The notes: a model not told the origin generated them from the sequence alone. Counted from the stretch's first letter, positions 42,420 through 52,790 are shown. The stretch: 64,000 bases of DNA from an uncultured Tenacibaculum sp. (GCF_947498805.1 NZ_CANMLT010000001.1:1-64000); one strand, 5' to 3'. Numbers and translations: made by a program.

Positions 42420-43790
42420 ATGACAAAGTATTTAAAGTTAGTAGTATTACTGTTTTTAGTAAATGTGCCATTTATAGAAGCTCAGAATAAACAGCTATTA
42501 TATGATTTTGATGAAATACCACAAACGATGCTTTTAAACCCAGGTGTTCATCCGAGTTATAAGGCATATGCAGGTATTCCATTGTTATCGGGTATTTCTT
42601 TTAATGCAGGTATGTCCGAAATAACAGTAGCTGATTTGTTTAGAAATGATAATGTTGATTTTAACACTAAGGTTAGAAATGCAATAAATAGAATTTCTAA
42701 AGATGACTATTTAAGTGTAAATACTCAAATTGAAATTTTAAGCGGAGGACATAAGTTAAATCAACGTGATTTTTTAAGTTTTGGCTTTTATACAGAACTT
42801 GATGTTTTCGCAAATTATCCGAAGGATTTTATAGAGCTTGTAAATGATGGAAATGCTGCAAATTTAAATCGTAATTTTCTCGTTTCTCAAGCTAATGTTA
42901 AGGCGGAAGCGCTGAGTGTTCTTCATGTTGGAATAGCAAGAAAACTTAATGAGAAAATGACACTAGGAGGGAGGTTTAAAATATATTCAGGAATTGCCAA
43001 TGTTAATTCAACCGGAAACAAGGGGAGTTTTACAACACGATTAGGGCAAGATAACATATATGTTCATACTTTAAACAATATAGATTTTAATGGATATAGC
43101 TCTGGAGTATTTTTTGAAGAAGATTTTCAAGCTAGTGACATATATGGAAAAGCTTTCTTAAGTAACGTAGGTTTTGGATTTGATATTGGATTTGTTTATC
43201 AATTAGATAAGCAAACTAAAATTACGGCAAGTTTATTAGATATTGGATACGTTAGTTATTCTAAGGATAATAGAAATGTGTCTTTGAAAGGAGATTATAC
43301 TTTTTCTGGAATAGAATTTCAATACAATAGCGCAACCAGCGATTATTGGCAAAATTTAATTGATGATTTTAAATCGCAAGTTCCTTCAGAAGAAAACAAA
43401 GAATCCTATTCAGTTATGAGACCAATAAAGTTTAACGGTTCATACAAATATAGTTGGGGTAGAAGTAGAAATGAGGAAAATTGTAGTGATATGTCTTATA
43501 AGGATTATTACAACAATTCAATAGGAGGACAAATATATACTGTTTTTCGCCCAACGGGACCTAAGTTTGCATTAACTGGGTTTTATGAAGGAAGAGTTTC
43601 GAAAGGAATTAATACTAAATTCACCTATACAATTGATGATTTTTCATATACTAATTTTGGTTTTGGTTTGTCAGGGAAAATAGGTAAATTTCACATTTAT
43701 GGTTTGGTTGATAATCTTTTTGAATTATCCGATATAGCCGATGCCAATGCAGCATCATTTCAATTAGGTATGAATTTAATTTTTAAATAA
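42420..43790 (+). CDS. DUF5723 outer-membrane protein
   Basis: The 456-aa protein has a signal peptide (ends FIEAQ), then LLYDFDEIPQTMLLNPGVHPSYKAYAGIPLLSGISFNAG, a hallmark opening of DUF5723 proteins. A long run of barrel-like strands ends in FQLGMNLIFK. It is probably an outer-membrane beta-barrel resembling PorV/PorP-type or FadL-like proteins, but with no known transport function. Flanked by a lipoprotein (5-base gap) and another secreted protein (3-base gap), together forming a probable envelope complex encoded at the end of the radC run. Confidence 0.82.
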   Translation: MTKYLKLVVLLFLVNVPFIEAQNKQLLYDFDEIPQTMLLNPGVHPSYKAYAGIPLLSGISFNAGMSEITVADLFRNDNVDFNTKVRNAINRISKDDYLSVNTQIEILSGGHKLNQRDFLSFGFYTELDVFANYPKDFIELVNDGNAANLNRNFLVSQANVKAEALSVLHVGIARKLNEKMTLGGRFKIYSGIANVNSTGNKGSFTTRLGQDNIYVHTLNNIDFNGYSSGVFFEEDFQASDIYGKAFLSNVGFGFDIGFVYQLDKQTKITASLLDIGYVSYSKDNRNVSLKGDYTFSGIEFQYNSATSDYWQNLIDDFKSQVPSEENKESYSVMRPIKFNGSYKYSWGRSRNEENCSDMSYKDYYNNSIGGQIYTVFRPTGPKFALTGFYEGRVSKGINTKFTYTIDDFSYTNFGFGLSGKIGKFHIYGLVDNLFELSDIADANAASFQLGMNLIFK

Positions 43791-43793
43791 AGG

Positions 43794-44534
43794 ATGAAAA
43801 ATATTGTAGTAGCGTTTCTCCTGTTTTCAATAACTGGATTTGCGCAAAAATCGATCAACAATTATAAGTATGTCATAGTTCCAAATCAATTTAATTTTTT
43901 TAAAACACCAGATAAGTATCAAACAAGCTCTTTGACAAAGTTTTTATTTAATAAACATGGTTTCAAAGCGTTCTTATCTAATGAGCAATTACCTGATGAT
44001 TTGTCAAACAATCGTTGTTTAGCTTTAAAGGTAAATGTTAAAAATAATTCTGGAATGTTTACAACAAAAAACATTATAGAGTTACAAGATTGTAACGACA
44101 AAGTTGTTTTTGTATCTCAAGAGGGTAGAAGCAGGGAAAAACAGTATAAAGAATCGTACCACGAAGCGATTAGAAATGCATTTAAGTCAATAGAAAATTT
44201 GAATTACAGTTATACTCCTCTTCAAAAGGAGAAAGTGTTAGAGAAGAGTGTTCCAGTAGTTGTTACAACAACAAAAGTTATCAAAGAAGAGATGGTAAAT
44301 GCTGCTGTTTCAGAAGGTTCTGAAAAAGTTTTATATGCGCAGACAATTAAGAACGGTTTTCAATTAGTTAATACGAAACCTGAAGTTGTGTTTCAGATAT
44401 TAAAAACAAGTATCAAGGATGTATTTGTTATTAAAGATAAAAACGGTATTTTATACAAAGAGGGTTCAAGTTGGATAGCTGAATTCGATTTAGAAGGAGC
44501 GCGTAAAAAGGAGTTATATAAAATAAAATTCTAG
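43794..44534 (+). CDS. Secreted protein of unknown function
   Basis: The 246-aa protein has a short signal peptide (ends ITGFAQ). The domain after it (~20-140: YVIVPNQFNFFKTPDKYQTSSLTKFLFNK region, FTTKNIIELQDCNDKVVF, SYHEAIRNAFKSIE) has a mixed alpha/beta look. A linker (~145-185) leads to a second small domain (NGFQLVNTKPEVVFQILKTSIKDVFVIKDKNG). I do not recognise a family, although similar genes accompany DUF5723 genes in related bacteria (memory, not verified). Last gene of the run; it overlaps the convergent unknown gene by four bases. Confidence 0.7.
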   Translation: MKNIVVAFLLFSITGFAQKSINNYKYVIVPNQFNFFKTPDKYQTSSLTKFLFNKHGFKAFLSNEQLPDDLSNNRCLALKVNVKNNSGMFTTKNIIELQDCNDKVVFVSQEGRSREKQYKESYHEAIRNAFKSIENLNYSYTPLQKEKVLEKSVPVVVTTTKVIKEEMVNAAVSEGSEKVLYAQTIKNGFQLVNTKPEVVFQILKTSIKDVFVIKDKNGILYKEGSSWIAEFDLEGARKKELYKIKF

Positions 44535-45055
44535 GAGCTTTTTAAAAGTAAATAATCAATTAGCTTTTGATAGAATTTGAAGAGAGGTTCTATAGCATTT
44601 GGAGAATTTTTAAAGGCAAGGTGATATTCTGTAATAATCAGATTTTTATCACCTTGTTTTTTTATGAAAATATATGGGGCAAAAGAAGTTTGAGAGCTTA
44701 TATATTCCAACTCTTTTAAGGCTTTCTTTTTCAAGTAAGTTTTAAAATGAATGTCAGAACATTTAACCTTAAATCGATTTTCTTTCCTTAAAAATAAATT
44801 GATAAAATGGCTTATTGTACTTATTTCGAAATCAAAAATTGGGATAGTATTATCTACTAGACATGTTACTTTACCAGATGCTTGATAGCCAATAGTATTT
44901 TTAAAATTAATTCTTAAGCCTCTATACTCTAAAGTTATTAGATATGTTTCGAGTGGATGTACACTACCATCTGCAAAATTTACTTTTTCTTTATTTATAT
45001 TTAACTTTCCGTCTAAGTTTTTGGTAATTTTTTTAATAGCTTGTTCGAAACTCAA
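44531..45055 (-). CDS. Conserved protein of unknown function
   Basis: The 174-aa protein has no signal peptide or membrane helix. It is mixed alpha/beta (VHPLETYLITLEYRGLRINFKNTIGYQ, FEISTISHFINLFLRKENRFKVKC). No motif is recognised. It sits 13 bases downstream of rarA on the same strand, so it may be co-transcribed with it; that is the only context. Confidence 0.7.
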   Translation of the reverse strand: MSFEQAIKKITKNLDGKLNINKEKVNFADGSVHPLETYLITLEYRGLRINFKNTIGYQASGKVTCLVDNTIPIFDFEISTISHFINLFLRKENRFKVKCSDIHFKTYLKKKALKELEYISSQTSFAPYIFIKKQGDKNLIITEYHLAFKNSPNAIEPLFKFYQKLIDYLLLKSS

Positions 45056-45068
45056 TTCATTGGTGATT

Positions 45069-46340
45069 TTAGTAATTATACTTTTCTTTCCATCGCTGTT
45101 TTAGAATATCTCTAAAATTATTCTCTCTTGAGTTATTTCCTGGTTCATAGAGTTTGGTTCCTTCAATTTCTTTTGGTAAAAACTCTTGAGCCACAAAATT
45201 ACCGGGATAGTTATGTGAATATTTGTAATTCTTACCATATTCTAAGTCTTTCATTAATTTAGTAGGCGCATTTCTAATAGCTAAAGGGACCGATAAATCA
45301 CCAGTTTGTTTTACAAGTTGTTGGGCGTGATTAATGGCCATATATGAAGCATTACTTTTAGCTGAGTTAGCTAAGTAAATTGCACATTGACTTAATATTA
45401 TTCGAGATTCTGGATACCCTATGGTACTAACTGCCTGGAAAGTGTTATTGGCTAAAATTAAAGCTGTTGGATTTGCATTACCAATATCTTCAGATGCCAA
45501 AATTAACAATCTTCGTGCAATAAATTTTACATCTTCGCCTCCCTCAATCATGCGTGCTAACCAATATACAGCGGCATTTGGGTCACTACCTCTAATGGAT
45601 TTAATAAAAGCAGAAACAATATCGTAATGTTGCTCCCCCGTTTTATCATATCGAACCGTGTTTTTTTGAACTTTTTCTAAAACGAGTTTGTTGGTAATTT
45701 CAACAACTTCTTCTGAGGCGACTAATAAATCAAAGACATTGAGAAGCTTTCTTGCATCTCCACCAGAAACTCTGAATAAAGCATCTGTTTCTTTGATGGT
45801 AATTTTCTTTTTCAAAAGAATTTCATCCTGTTCCATAGCTCTATTTAACAAGGCGAGCATGTCTTCTTTTTCAAAAGAGTTTAAAATATATACTTGGCAA
45901 CGCGACAATAATGCGGGAATTACTTCAAAGCTTGGGTTTTCAGTTGTAGCTCCAATAAGTGTAACCCAACCACGCTCAACTGCACCTAAAAGAGAATCTT
46001 GTTGAGATTTACTAAACCTATGAATTTCATCAATAAATAAAATAGGATTTTTTTGAGTAAACAAGCCACTACTTTGTTTGGCTTTTTCTATTACTTCGCG
46101 TACATCTTTTACACCTGAACTGATAGCGCTTAAAGTGTAAAACGGACGTTTAGATTCGTTGGCAATAATATTAGCTAGGGTTGTTTTTCCAATACCTGGA
46201 GGTCCCCAAAGAATTAAGGAAGGAATTATTCCGTGTTTAATATGGTTGGTTAAAATTCCATTTTTACCTACTAAATGTTGCTGACTAATATAGTCATCAA
46301 GTGATTTTGGTCGTATGCGTTCTGCCAAAGGTTGATTCAT
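45069..46340 (-). CDS. rarA: Replication-associated recombination protein A (AAA ATPase)
   Basis: The 423-aa protein belongs to the RarA/MgsA/WRNIP1 family of clamp-loader-like ATPases that act at stalled replication forks. Visible motifs: [25 protein letters not shown] (start), Walker [10 protein letters not shown], Walker [24 protein letters not shown], sensor 1 GATTENPSF, a sensor 2 region [10 protein letters not shown], then the C-terminal tetramerisation domain ([32 protein letters not shown] ... [14 protein letters not shown]). Divergent from the rhomboid gene. Confidence 0.96.
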   Translation of the reverse strand: MNQPLAERIRPKSLDDYISQQHLVGKNGILTNHIKHGIIPSLILWGPPGIGKTTLANIIANESKRPFYTLSAISSGVKDVREVIEKAKQSSGLFTQKNPILFIDEIHRFSKSQQDSLLGAVERGWVTLIGATTENPSFEVIPALLSRCQVYILNSFEKEDMLALLNRAMEQDEILLKKKITIKETDALFRVSGGDARKLLNVFDLLVASEEVVEITNKLVLEKVQKNTVRYDKTGEQHYDIVSAFIKSIRGSDPNAAVYWLARMIEGGEDVKFIARRLLILASEDIGNANPTALILANNTFQAVSTIGYPESRIILSQCAIYLANSAKSNASYMAINHAQQLVKQTGDLSVPLAIRNAPTKLMKDLEYGKNYKYSHNYPGNFVAQEFLPKEIEGTKLYEPGNNSRENNFRDILKQRWKEKYNY

Positions 46341-46416
46341 GTTGTAAAAATAGAAAAGATTTATGACAGAGCGTCCGAAATTTAAGTTTGGAAATGTTTT
46401 TGTTATTTTTAGTTTG

Positions 46417-47142
46417 ATGAAAGCTGAAGAAAAATTACAATATTCAAATTCAATATTCTTAATACCTGCTATGCTAATCTTTAGTATTTGGTTTATTTAT
46501 TATTTAGAAATCCATTTTGGATGGAATTTTAACAAGTTTGGAGTACTTCCAAGAAAATTGACTGGTTTAAAAGGTGTTGTTTTTACACATTTCATACATA
46601 GCGGTACCAAACATCTTTTTAATAATTCTGTGCCCTTATTCGTGCTTACAGCAAGTCTTTTCTATTTCTATAGAGGAGTTGCCGTGAAAGTTTTGTTATA
46701 TGGGGCATTATTAACAGGAACTTTTACATGGATTATTGGAAGAGAGTCGTATCATATTGGAGCAAGTGGTATAGTTTATTTATTGTTCAGTTTTGTGTTT
46801 TTTAGTGGAATTATAAAAAAACACTTTAGGCTTATAGCAATGTCATTAATTGTTATTTTCTTATATGGTAGTATGATATGGTATATTTTTCCTGTAAAAG
46901 AAGGAATGTCATGGGAAGGACATTTATCTGGTTTTTTAATGGGGTTGATTTTCGCTATAATTTATAGAAACAAAGGAATTGTAAAAGAGGATTTTGTTTT
47001 TAGTAAAACAGATTTTGATGATATGTTCGACGAAGATGGGAATTACGTGCCGAAAGTTGAAGAAGAGATTGAAGAAGAGAGTACAATTAATAGCACCCTT
47101 GATATCAATTTTGTATATAAAATAAAAAAGAATGAGGATTAA
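46417..47142 (+). CDS. Rhomboid family intramembrane serine protease
   Basis: The start at 46417 (MKAEEKLQYSNSIFLIPAML) is preferred over 46363 because a TAAGTTTG promoter-like box lies between them (46383-46390, TTA at 19 spacing), so the longer form would not be transcribed. The 241-aa protein has six hydrophobic segments. Catalytic motif: Ser in YHIGASGIVYLLF and His in WEGHLSGFLMG; HLFNNSVPLF has the conserved oxyanion-side Asn. The C-terminal tail is cytoplasmic and acidic. Substrates unknown. The gene ends 4 bases into the convergent rlmB 3' end. Confidence 0.88.
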   Translation: MKAEEKLQYSNSIFLIPAMLIFSIWFIYYLEIHFGWNFNKFGVLPRKLTGLKGVVFTHFIHSGTKHLFNNSVPLFVLTASLFYFYRGVAVKVLLYGALLTGTFTWIIGRESYHIGASGIVYLLFSFVFFSGIIKKHFRLIAMSLIVIFLYGSMIWYIFPVKEGMSWEGHLSGFLMGLIFAIIYRNKGIVKEDFVFSKTDFDDMFDEDGNYVPKVEEEIEEESTINSTLDINFVYKIKKNED

Positions 47143-47882
47143 CTCATTCTTTGTCTAACAGTTTCGTATAAAAAGGCTCCACAGGCAACAGATACATTTA
47201 AAGATCCAATATCTCCTAATAGAGGTAATTTAGCTTTGTAATCAACCATTTTCAATACAGAATTACTTACACCTTTATGTTCAGAACCCATAATAATAGC
47301 AATAGGTTCGTTCATATCTATATCATAAATAGAATCTTCGGTTTTTTCGGTTGCAGCAACTAGTTTTATGTTAGCAGCCTGTAGTTGAAAAATAGCGTCT
47401 TTAATATGGTCTACTTTACAAATAGGAACTTTAAAAGCAGCTCCGGCTGATGTTTTAATTGTTTCTGCATTAACTGGTGCTGAGCCGCTCTTTTGAATGA
47501 TAATTCCGTTTACTCCAGTACATTCAGCCGTTCTTATAATAGCTCCGAAATTTCTAACGTCAGATAATTGATCTAAAAGTAAAAATAGAGGAGTTGTTTC
47601 AGATTCAAGAGTACTTTCTATAAGAACTTCTAAATCGTGAAATTCAATTGGAGATATTTTTGCAACCGCTCCTTGATGATTATTATGTTTAGATAAACGA
47701 TCTAATTTTTCAGTAGGAACAACACTTGTTGATATTTTGTGCTGTTTAATTAATTTTTCTAATTGAAAATATAAATCACCGCGCAGTCCTTTTTGTAAAT
47801 ACACTTTATTTATAGAGGAACCGCTATTAATAGCTTCTATAATAGCTCTGATTCCAAAAATATTATTTGTTTCTTTCTGCAT
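47139..47882 (-). CDS. rlmB: 23S rRNA (guanosine-2'-O)-methyltransferase (SpoU family)
   Basis: The 247-aa protein has the TrmH/RlmB layout: an N-terminal substrate-binding domain (IFGIRAIIEAINSGSSINKVYLQ) and a SPOUT catalytic domain with motifs DQLSDVRNFGAIIRTAECTG (motif 1, Asn and Arg), IIMGSEHKGVS (motif 2) and LPLLGDIGSLNVSVACGAFLYE (motif 3, trefoil knot). RlmB methylates G2251 (E. coli numbering) of 23S rRNA. Other TrmH-family roles cannot be fully excluded, but length and N-terminal domain favour RlmB. Confidence 0.9.
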   Translation of the reverse strand: MQKETNNIFGIRAIIEAINSGSSINKVYLQKGLRGDLYFQLEKLIKQHKISTSVVPTEKLDRLSKHNNHQGAVAKISPIEFHDLEVLIESTLESETTPLFLLLDQLSDVRNFGAIIRTAECTGVNGIIIQKSGSAPVNAETIKTSAGAAFKVPICKVDHIKDAIFQLQAANIKLVAATEKTEDSIYDIDMNEPIAIIMGSEHKGVSNSVLKMVDYKAKLPLLGDIGSLNVSVACGAFLYETVRQRMS

Positions 47883-47930
47883 GGTGCAAATGTAAATATA
47901 AAAACAGCAAATTGTTGATTAATAAATAAA

Positions 47931-47958
47931 AAACCAGAGAAATTTCTTTCTCTGGTTT
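47931..47958 (-). terminator. Terminator downstream of SusCD pair B
   Basis: Stem AAACCAGAGAAA / TTTCTCTGGTTT with a 4-nt loop and a following U-run on the minus strand, 55 bases after the SusD-like stop. Confidence 0.85.
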
Positions 47959-48012
47959 CTAAAATTATTTTGAGATTTAAATAATCCTAAAATTTAGATA
48001 ATTGTGCTAAGC

Positions 48013-49494
48013 TTAGAAATTAGGGTTAGCATCAACCTCTCTTTGAGGAATTTGATAAATCAATTGTGCATCTAATGGCTGAATTAATAAATCAGCTCCT
48101 GGCATAAGAAGATTTTGTCTTCCATCTTTTCTATTTACTGCAGTTCCAGTTCTAGCTAAGTCGAAAGAAGAAACACCGTCTCCCCATAATTCGATTCTTC
48201 TATAAAGTAAGATCTCATCAATTAAAGCTTGACCAGAGTTAGTAGAAAGCGTGTAGCTTGCATCTCTAACAGAGTTTAAATCAAATAAAACTTGTCTAGC
48301 TTCTGCATCTTTACCTTGTCTAGCTAAAGCTTCAGCTTTAGTTAAATAGAACTCAGTATTTCTTAAGTAGATGTAATCTCCAATAAACTGTCCAGGTCCT
48401 GGTTGAGCGATGAACTTTAAACTTGTATACTTAGGAGTAATGTTATAGTGACCCCAAGTACCAGGTACTAAAACAGTCCATGGTCCATATTGTTGATCAG
48501 CAAACCAAGCACGTCTTTTATCAGTAGTTGGAATTGCATCATAAAGATTAGAGTTTACTGTTTTAAAGTGGTTCCATCCGCTATATCCATCATTAATCTG
48601 ACTTGTGTGAGAGAAGAATGATTGGTATACTTCTGAAGTAGCTGCAGTAACTACAGAACCCCAGATAGCTTCAGATAAAGATAATTCATCAAAACCATGT
48701 TGAACATCACTACTAATACTTCCAACTTTCATTGCGATATCAGCATATTTCTCAGCTTCAGTCCAGTTTTCGTAAGTTAGATAGTATCTAGCTAAATAAG
48801 CAGCTACCACACTTGCATCAACCTCTTCCTTAGAAGCTCTAGTATATGACTGTAATCCGTTATAAGCAGTAGTTAAATCAGTAAGGATTTGTTGCTTAAC
48901 TTGTGCCACAGTAGATTTAGGTTGTCCTACGAAATCACCAAAATCGATTGGAATAGCTAACTCAGTATCAGCAGCTCTTGTATGTTGGTAAATTCTTAAT
49001 AAATAGAAATAAGCAATAGCTCTATAAGTGTACGACTTATATTTAAATACTAATACATCTGCTGGAGCAGTATCAGGTACCGTATTAATAATACCATTTG
49101 CATTGTTAATAACTTTGTAGAAGAATTCCCACATAAAGTCATTATCATTAGAAGTTAAAATGATATTTTGATAGTTGTTATAAGCCCCAAACCAAGTGTT
49201 ACGGCTCATATCCATATCATTACCTCTTAAATCCATTCCTAAATCAACAGCTTTTAAACCGAATTCATCAGTAACTGCCTCTCCATCTCTAAGGTAAGCT
49301 AAAATAGCTCCATCTAAGGCTTTAAGACCTTGAGTACCACCAGCAGCAGAAATAGCAGACGCATGAGAAGCTGTATGGTATCTTTCATTAGCAAAATCTT
49401 GATCTAAATCAGCACATGACATGATTAACATAGCACTGAAAATGAATACAAAAAATTTGCTTAATTGCATACTTGAAAATTTGTTTTGTTTCAT
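48013..49494 (-). CDS. SusD/RagB-family lipoprotein, pair B
   Basis: The 493-aa surface lipoprotein (lipobox LIMSC, C27) has the SusD TPR-like core: YRAIAYFYLLRIYQHT, ASVVAAYLARYYLTYENWTEAEKYADIAM, FYLTKAEALARQGKDAEARQVLFDLNSVRDASY, and the C-terminal RagB motif LIDEILLYRRIELWGDGVSSFDLARTG. SusD proteins sit on the outer face of the SusC channel and capture the substrate. It is 13 bases downstream of its SusC partner. No enzyme gene nearby identifies the ligand, which could be a glycan, peptide or other oligomer. Confidence 0.93.
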   Translation of the reverse strand: MKQNKFSSMQLSKFFVFIFSAMLIMSCADLDQDFANERYHTASHASAISAAGGTQGLKALDGAILAYLRDGEAVTDEFGLKAVDLGMDLRGNDMDMSRNTWFGAYNNYQNIILTSNDNDFMWEFFYKVINNANGIINTVPDTAPADVLVFKYKSYTYRAIAYFYLLRIYQHTRAADTELAIPIDFGDFVGQPKSTVAQVKQQILTDLTTAYNGLQSYTRASKEEVDASVVAAYLARYYLTYENWTEAEKYADIAMKVGSISSDVQHGFDELSLSEAIWGSVVTAATSEVYQSFFSHTSQINDGYSGWNHFKTVNSNLYDAIPTTDKRRAWFADQQYGPWTVLVPGTWGHYNITPKYTSLKFIAQPGPGQFIGDYIYLRNTEFYLTKAEALARQGKDAEARQVLFDLNSVRDASYTLSTNSGQALIDEILLYRRIELWGDGVSSFDLARTGTAVNRKDGRQNLLMPGADLLIQPLDAQLIYQIPQREVDANPNF

Positions 49495-49507
49495 AATTAA
49501 TAAAATT

Positions 49508-52500
49508 TTAATTAAGGTTTATGTTTACACCAAAAGCAATAGTTCTATTTGCTCCGTATTCAGCAGATGAACTACCTACTGAGTTTAGTCGTGGATCATA
49601 ACCTTGCCTTGCACTATATAATAAAAATGCGTTATTAATAGTTCCATAAAACTTAACGTTATCGATATGGAATTTCTTGAAAACATCACTACTTAACACA
49701 TAAGATAAGTTAATGTTGCTTAAACTTAAGTAACTTAAGTCAACTAAATAAAGATCAGAGAAACTATATTGATTTGCAGCTAAAGGATCTACCCTTGGTA
49801 AGCTAGCAGTTTTGTTATCAACTGTCCAAGTCTTATCGTAGTCAGGGAAGTTAGTAACATTTTGCGTAGTACCTAATAATCCGAAGTATTCATTATCAAC
49901 ACCGTAACCACCAACTTGGTAAGCGAATTGTGTAGATAAGTTAAAGTCTCCATATTGTACATTAATACCAAATCCACCAGTAATATCTGGAATTGCTTGT
50001 TTACCTAAGAATTCTCTACCGTTAGTAGCAGCTTCTGAATAATCTTCAGTAACAACTCTGTTTCCAGAAGTTTGATCGATAGTATAATATTGAGCATTTC
50101 CGTTATCTGGATTAACTCCAGCGAATCTTACCATGTAGTAATCGAAAATACTTTTACCAACTTCTCTACGGAATCTTCCAGCAGGAATAGGATCGTTATT
50201 GTTTGGTAACGCAGTAATTTCGTTGTTTAATGTAGAAAGGTTTGCGTTAAAGTTAACTTTGAAGTTATCTTTCTTAACAGCACTCCAAGAAACTTCAGCT
50301 TCAAAACCACTGTTTACCATAGAACCAGCATTACTTGGTCTAGAAGCTTGTCCAGTAGAAATTGGTAATGGAGTGTTGAATAATAAATCATCAGATTGCT
50401 TTCTAAAGTATCCAAGAGAAAGATTAACTCTGTTTAATAAACTCATTTCTAAAGCAACATCTAAACTTGAAGATTTCTCCCAAGAAAGATCTGGGTTACC
50501 TAAGAAAAGTAAGTTCTGAGTTAACTGACCGTTATTCTCATCGATTTCATATTGGTTTTCGTAAGCTACAAGGTTTCTTGTACCAGTACCTTGATAGAAA
50601 ATTCTATCGTTACCAGTAGTACCATAGTTAACTGCTAATTTAGCATAGTCAATAACTTTGTTATCACTTAAGAAATCTTCGTTACTAAGTACCCAAGAAG
50701 CACCTGCAGACCAGAATGTACCCCAACGAACGTCTGGATGGAATACAGATGAAGCATCGTATCTACCAGTTAAGTTGATGAAGTAAGTGTTATCTAAACC
50801 ATAAATAAATCTAGAGAAGTAACCTTCTGTAGTATAGTTTGTGTTATAATTACTAGCTGAAGCATATACAGCTGTGTTGTCTAATACTGGAGCAATATCT
50901 CCAATTAAGTTTCTCTTAGAAAGAGATAAGATAGTAAAGTTCTCTTCGTAAGTTTCATGACCTAAAAGAACATCAAAACTACTACGTCCAGATTCTTTCT
51001 TCCAAGTTAATAATTGCTGATTTGTAAAAGCAGAAAAGTTAGTTCTTCCGTTAGTTAAAAGACCATTTTGAGCTTGAGCAAATGCACCAGCACCTGGCTT
51101 AGTAAAGTCAGTATCTTTATCAACTTCTGTTAAGTAGTTCATGATGTACTCAAATTTGAAACCTAATGGTAAGTCAAATTTAGCTCTTAAACCTCCGTTG
51201 AAGTTATCTCTTTGAGTAGTCTCAATAGTGTTTTCAATAACTGCTAATGGGTGTTCACCTACTGCATAGTTTCTAGGTCCTCTACTAGTTCCGTTAGGGA
51301 AGATTTGAGGAGCACCAAAGTCATATGCTCTACCACTTGGGTTGTTAGGATCTAAAATAGGTTGCCAGTTTTGATCATATCTGTAAACTGGGTAAATAGG
51401 AGCAATTCTTCTTGTCCAGAAGAAAGCATTAGCAAAGTTAGTTGTTGGAGCACCAGCACCTGTTACAGTAGAAGGAACCGCTTGACTCGTAGAGTTTGTA
51501 TATGCAACATCTCCACTTAAAGTAAGTACATCAAAAATTTTAGCTGAAGTAGCTTTTAAACGAGCAGTGTTTCTTTTGAAACTACTTCTTACAGTATACC
51601 CGTTGTTAGTTTCAGTACCTAAAGATAAATAGTAAGTTACATCATCAGAACCTCCAGAAATACTAACGTTGTTAGAGTGGAAAGTAGCAGCATCTCTAAA
51701 TAAAGCATCTTCCCATCTGTCGTTAACCTGTAAAGTAGCAGAACTATTTAATTTTCCTGTTGTAGGATCAACTAAAGTTGCATTAGAAACGTCATAAAGG
51801 TTATAACCTAAGTTTCCAATTAAATTGTTAGAAGCAAATTGTCTTGCTTGCTCAATTGTAATAGGTGTACCAGCAGCAGTTTGTCTGTAAAATTCAGAGT
51901 TAGCTAATACACTGTGGTAAGATTCGTAGAATTTACCAGGAGTCTTGATAATGTTATATTCTTTAGCACCTCTTTGAGTGATACCAAATCTACTATCAAT
52001 ACTAATGTTTGTTCTATTCTTAGTACCTTTCTTAGTAGTAATCATTAAAACCCCGTTTGCAGCTTTGTTACCATATAACGATGTAGAAGAAGCATCCTTT
52101 AAGATAGAAGTAGATTCGATATCTTTAGGGTTAATACTACTTAAACTTCCTGAATATGGTACACCATCTAAAACGATAAGTGGTTGACTATCTGCGTTGA
52201 TAGAACCAAAACCTCTAATTCTAATAATAGGATCTGCACCTGGTCTACCATCTGCTTGAATAACTCTTAAACCAGCAGCAAGACCTTCTAAGCTTTTTAC
52301 TGGGTTTGAAAATGTTGCGTTTTCAACTTGTTCTTGATCAACAACACTTACAGAACCTGTAAGAGAGTTTCTAGATTGAGAACCATATGCAACTACTACC
52401 ACCTCTTCTAAAAGGTTATCGTTTTCTAAAGTTACATTTAATTGATTCGAAGCACCAACTGTTCTCTCTGCGTTTTTCATTCCAACAAATGAAAAAACTA

Positions 52501-52708
52501 AAACATCTCCAGTTTTTGCTTTGATCGAATAATTACCATCAAAATCAGTTTCGGTACCAGAAGTAGTTCCTTTTTTAAGAACTGTAACCCCAGGTAAGGG
52601 ACCAGACTCATCAGAAACAGTACCAGAAATTGTTCTGTCTTGTGCAAAGGAAATCTGCACAATAAACGCTAAAAGTAGCGTTAGAATTCCATTAAACTTT
52701 GTTTTCAT
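49508..52708 (-). CDS. SusC/RagA-family TonB-linked outer-membrane protein, pair B
   Basis: The 1066-aa protein has a signal peptide (ends VQISFAQ) and a carboxypeptidase-regulatory domain (~25-100, GTVSDESGPLPGVTVLKKGT). The plug domain follows (~110-225, LLEEVVVVAYGSQSRNSLTGSV, VIQADGRPGADPIIRIRGFG, LIVLDGVPYSG, SLYGNKAANGVLMITTKKG), then the SusC barrel ending IAFGVNINLN. Its N-terminal ~100 residues and 5' leader are close to those of the pair A SusC. Imports an oligomeric substrate with its SusD partner. Confidence 0.94.
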   Translation of the reverse strand: MKTKFNGILTLLLAFIVQISFAQDRTISGTVSDESGPLPGVTVLKKGTTSGTETDFDGNYSIKAKTGDVLVFSFVGMKNAERTVGASNQLNVTLENDNLLEEVVVVAYGSQSRNSLTGSVSVVDQEQVENATFSNPVKSLEGLAAGLRVIQADGRPGADPIIRIRGFGSINADSQPLIVLDGVPYSGSLSSINPKDIESTSILKDASSTSLYGNKAANGVLMITTKKGTKNRTNISIDSRFGITQRGAKEYNIIKTPGKFYESYHSVLANSEFYRQTAAGTPITIEQARQFASNNLIGNLGYNLYDVSNATLVDPTTGKLNSSATLQVNDRWEDALFRDAATFHSNNVSISGGSDDVTYYLSLGTETNNGYTVRSSFKRNTARLKATSAKIFDVLTLSGDVAYTNSTSQAVPSTVTGAGAPTTNFANAFFWTRRIAPIYPVYRYDQNWQPILDPNNPSGRAYDFGAPQIFPNGTSRGPRNYAVGEHPLAVIENTIETTQRDNFNGGLRAKFDLPLGFKFEYIMNYLTEVDKDTDFTKPGAGAFAQAQNGLLTNGRTNFSAFTNQQLLTWKKESGRSSFDVLLGHETYEENFTILSLSKRNLIGDIAPVLDNTAVYASASNYNTNYTTEGYFSRFIYGLDNTYFINLTGRYDASSVFHPDVRWGTFWSAGASWVLSNEDFLSDNKVIDYAKLAVNYGTTGNDRIFYQGTGTRNLVAYENQYEIDENNGQLTQNLLFLGNPDLSWEKSSSLDVALEMSLLNRVNLSLGYFRKQSDDLLFNTPLPISTGQASRPSNAGSMVNSGFEAEVSWSAVKKDNFKVNFNANLSTLNNEITALPNNNDPIPAGRFRREVGKSIFDYYMVRFAGVNPDNGNAQYYTIDQTSGNRVVTEDYSEAATNGREFLGKQAIPDITGGFGINVQYGDFNLSTQFAYQVGGYGVDNEYFGLLGTTQNVTNFPDYDKTWTVDNKTASLPRVDPLAANQYSFSDLYLVDLSYLSLSNINLSYVLSSDVFKKFHIDNVKFYGTINNAFLLYSARQGYDPRLNSVGSSSAEYGANRTIAFGVNINLN

Positions 52709-52750
52709 TATCTAATAATTTGAATTAATTAGGCGCTAAAATCTTAAATT
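52709..52750 (-). promoter_or_regulatory. Conserved leader upstream of susC pair B
   Basis: The 42 bases before the start (minus-strand TTAAGATTTTAGCGCC-T-AATTAATTCAAAT..) repeat almost exactly before the other susC (57090-57130). They may be a shared regulatory site or RNA leader. Confidence 0.55.
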
Positions 52751-52790
52751 AATCTTAAAGGCGCAAGTTTTTGCTATGTTAATTAACAAA

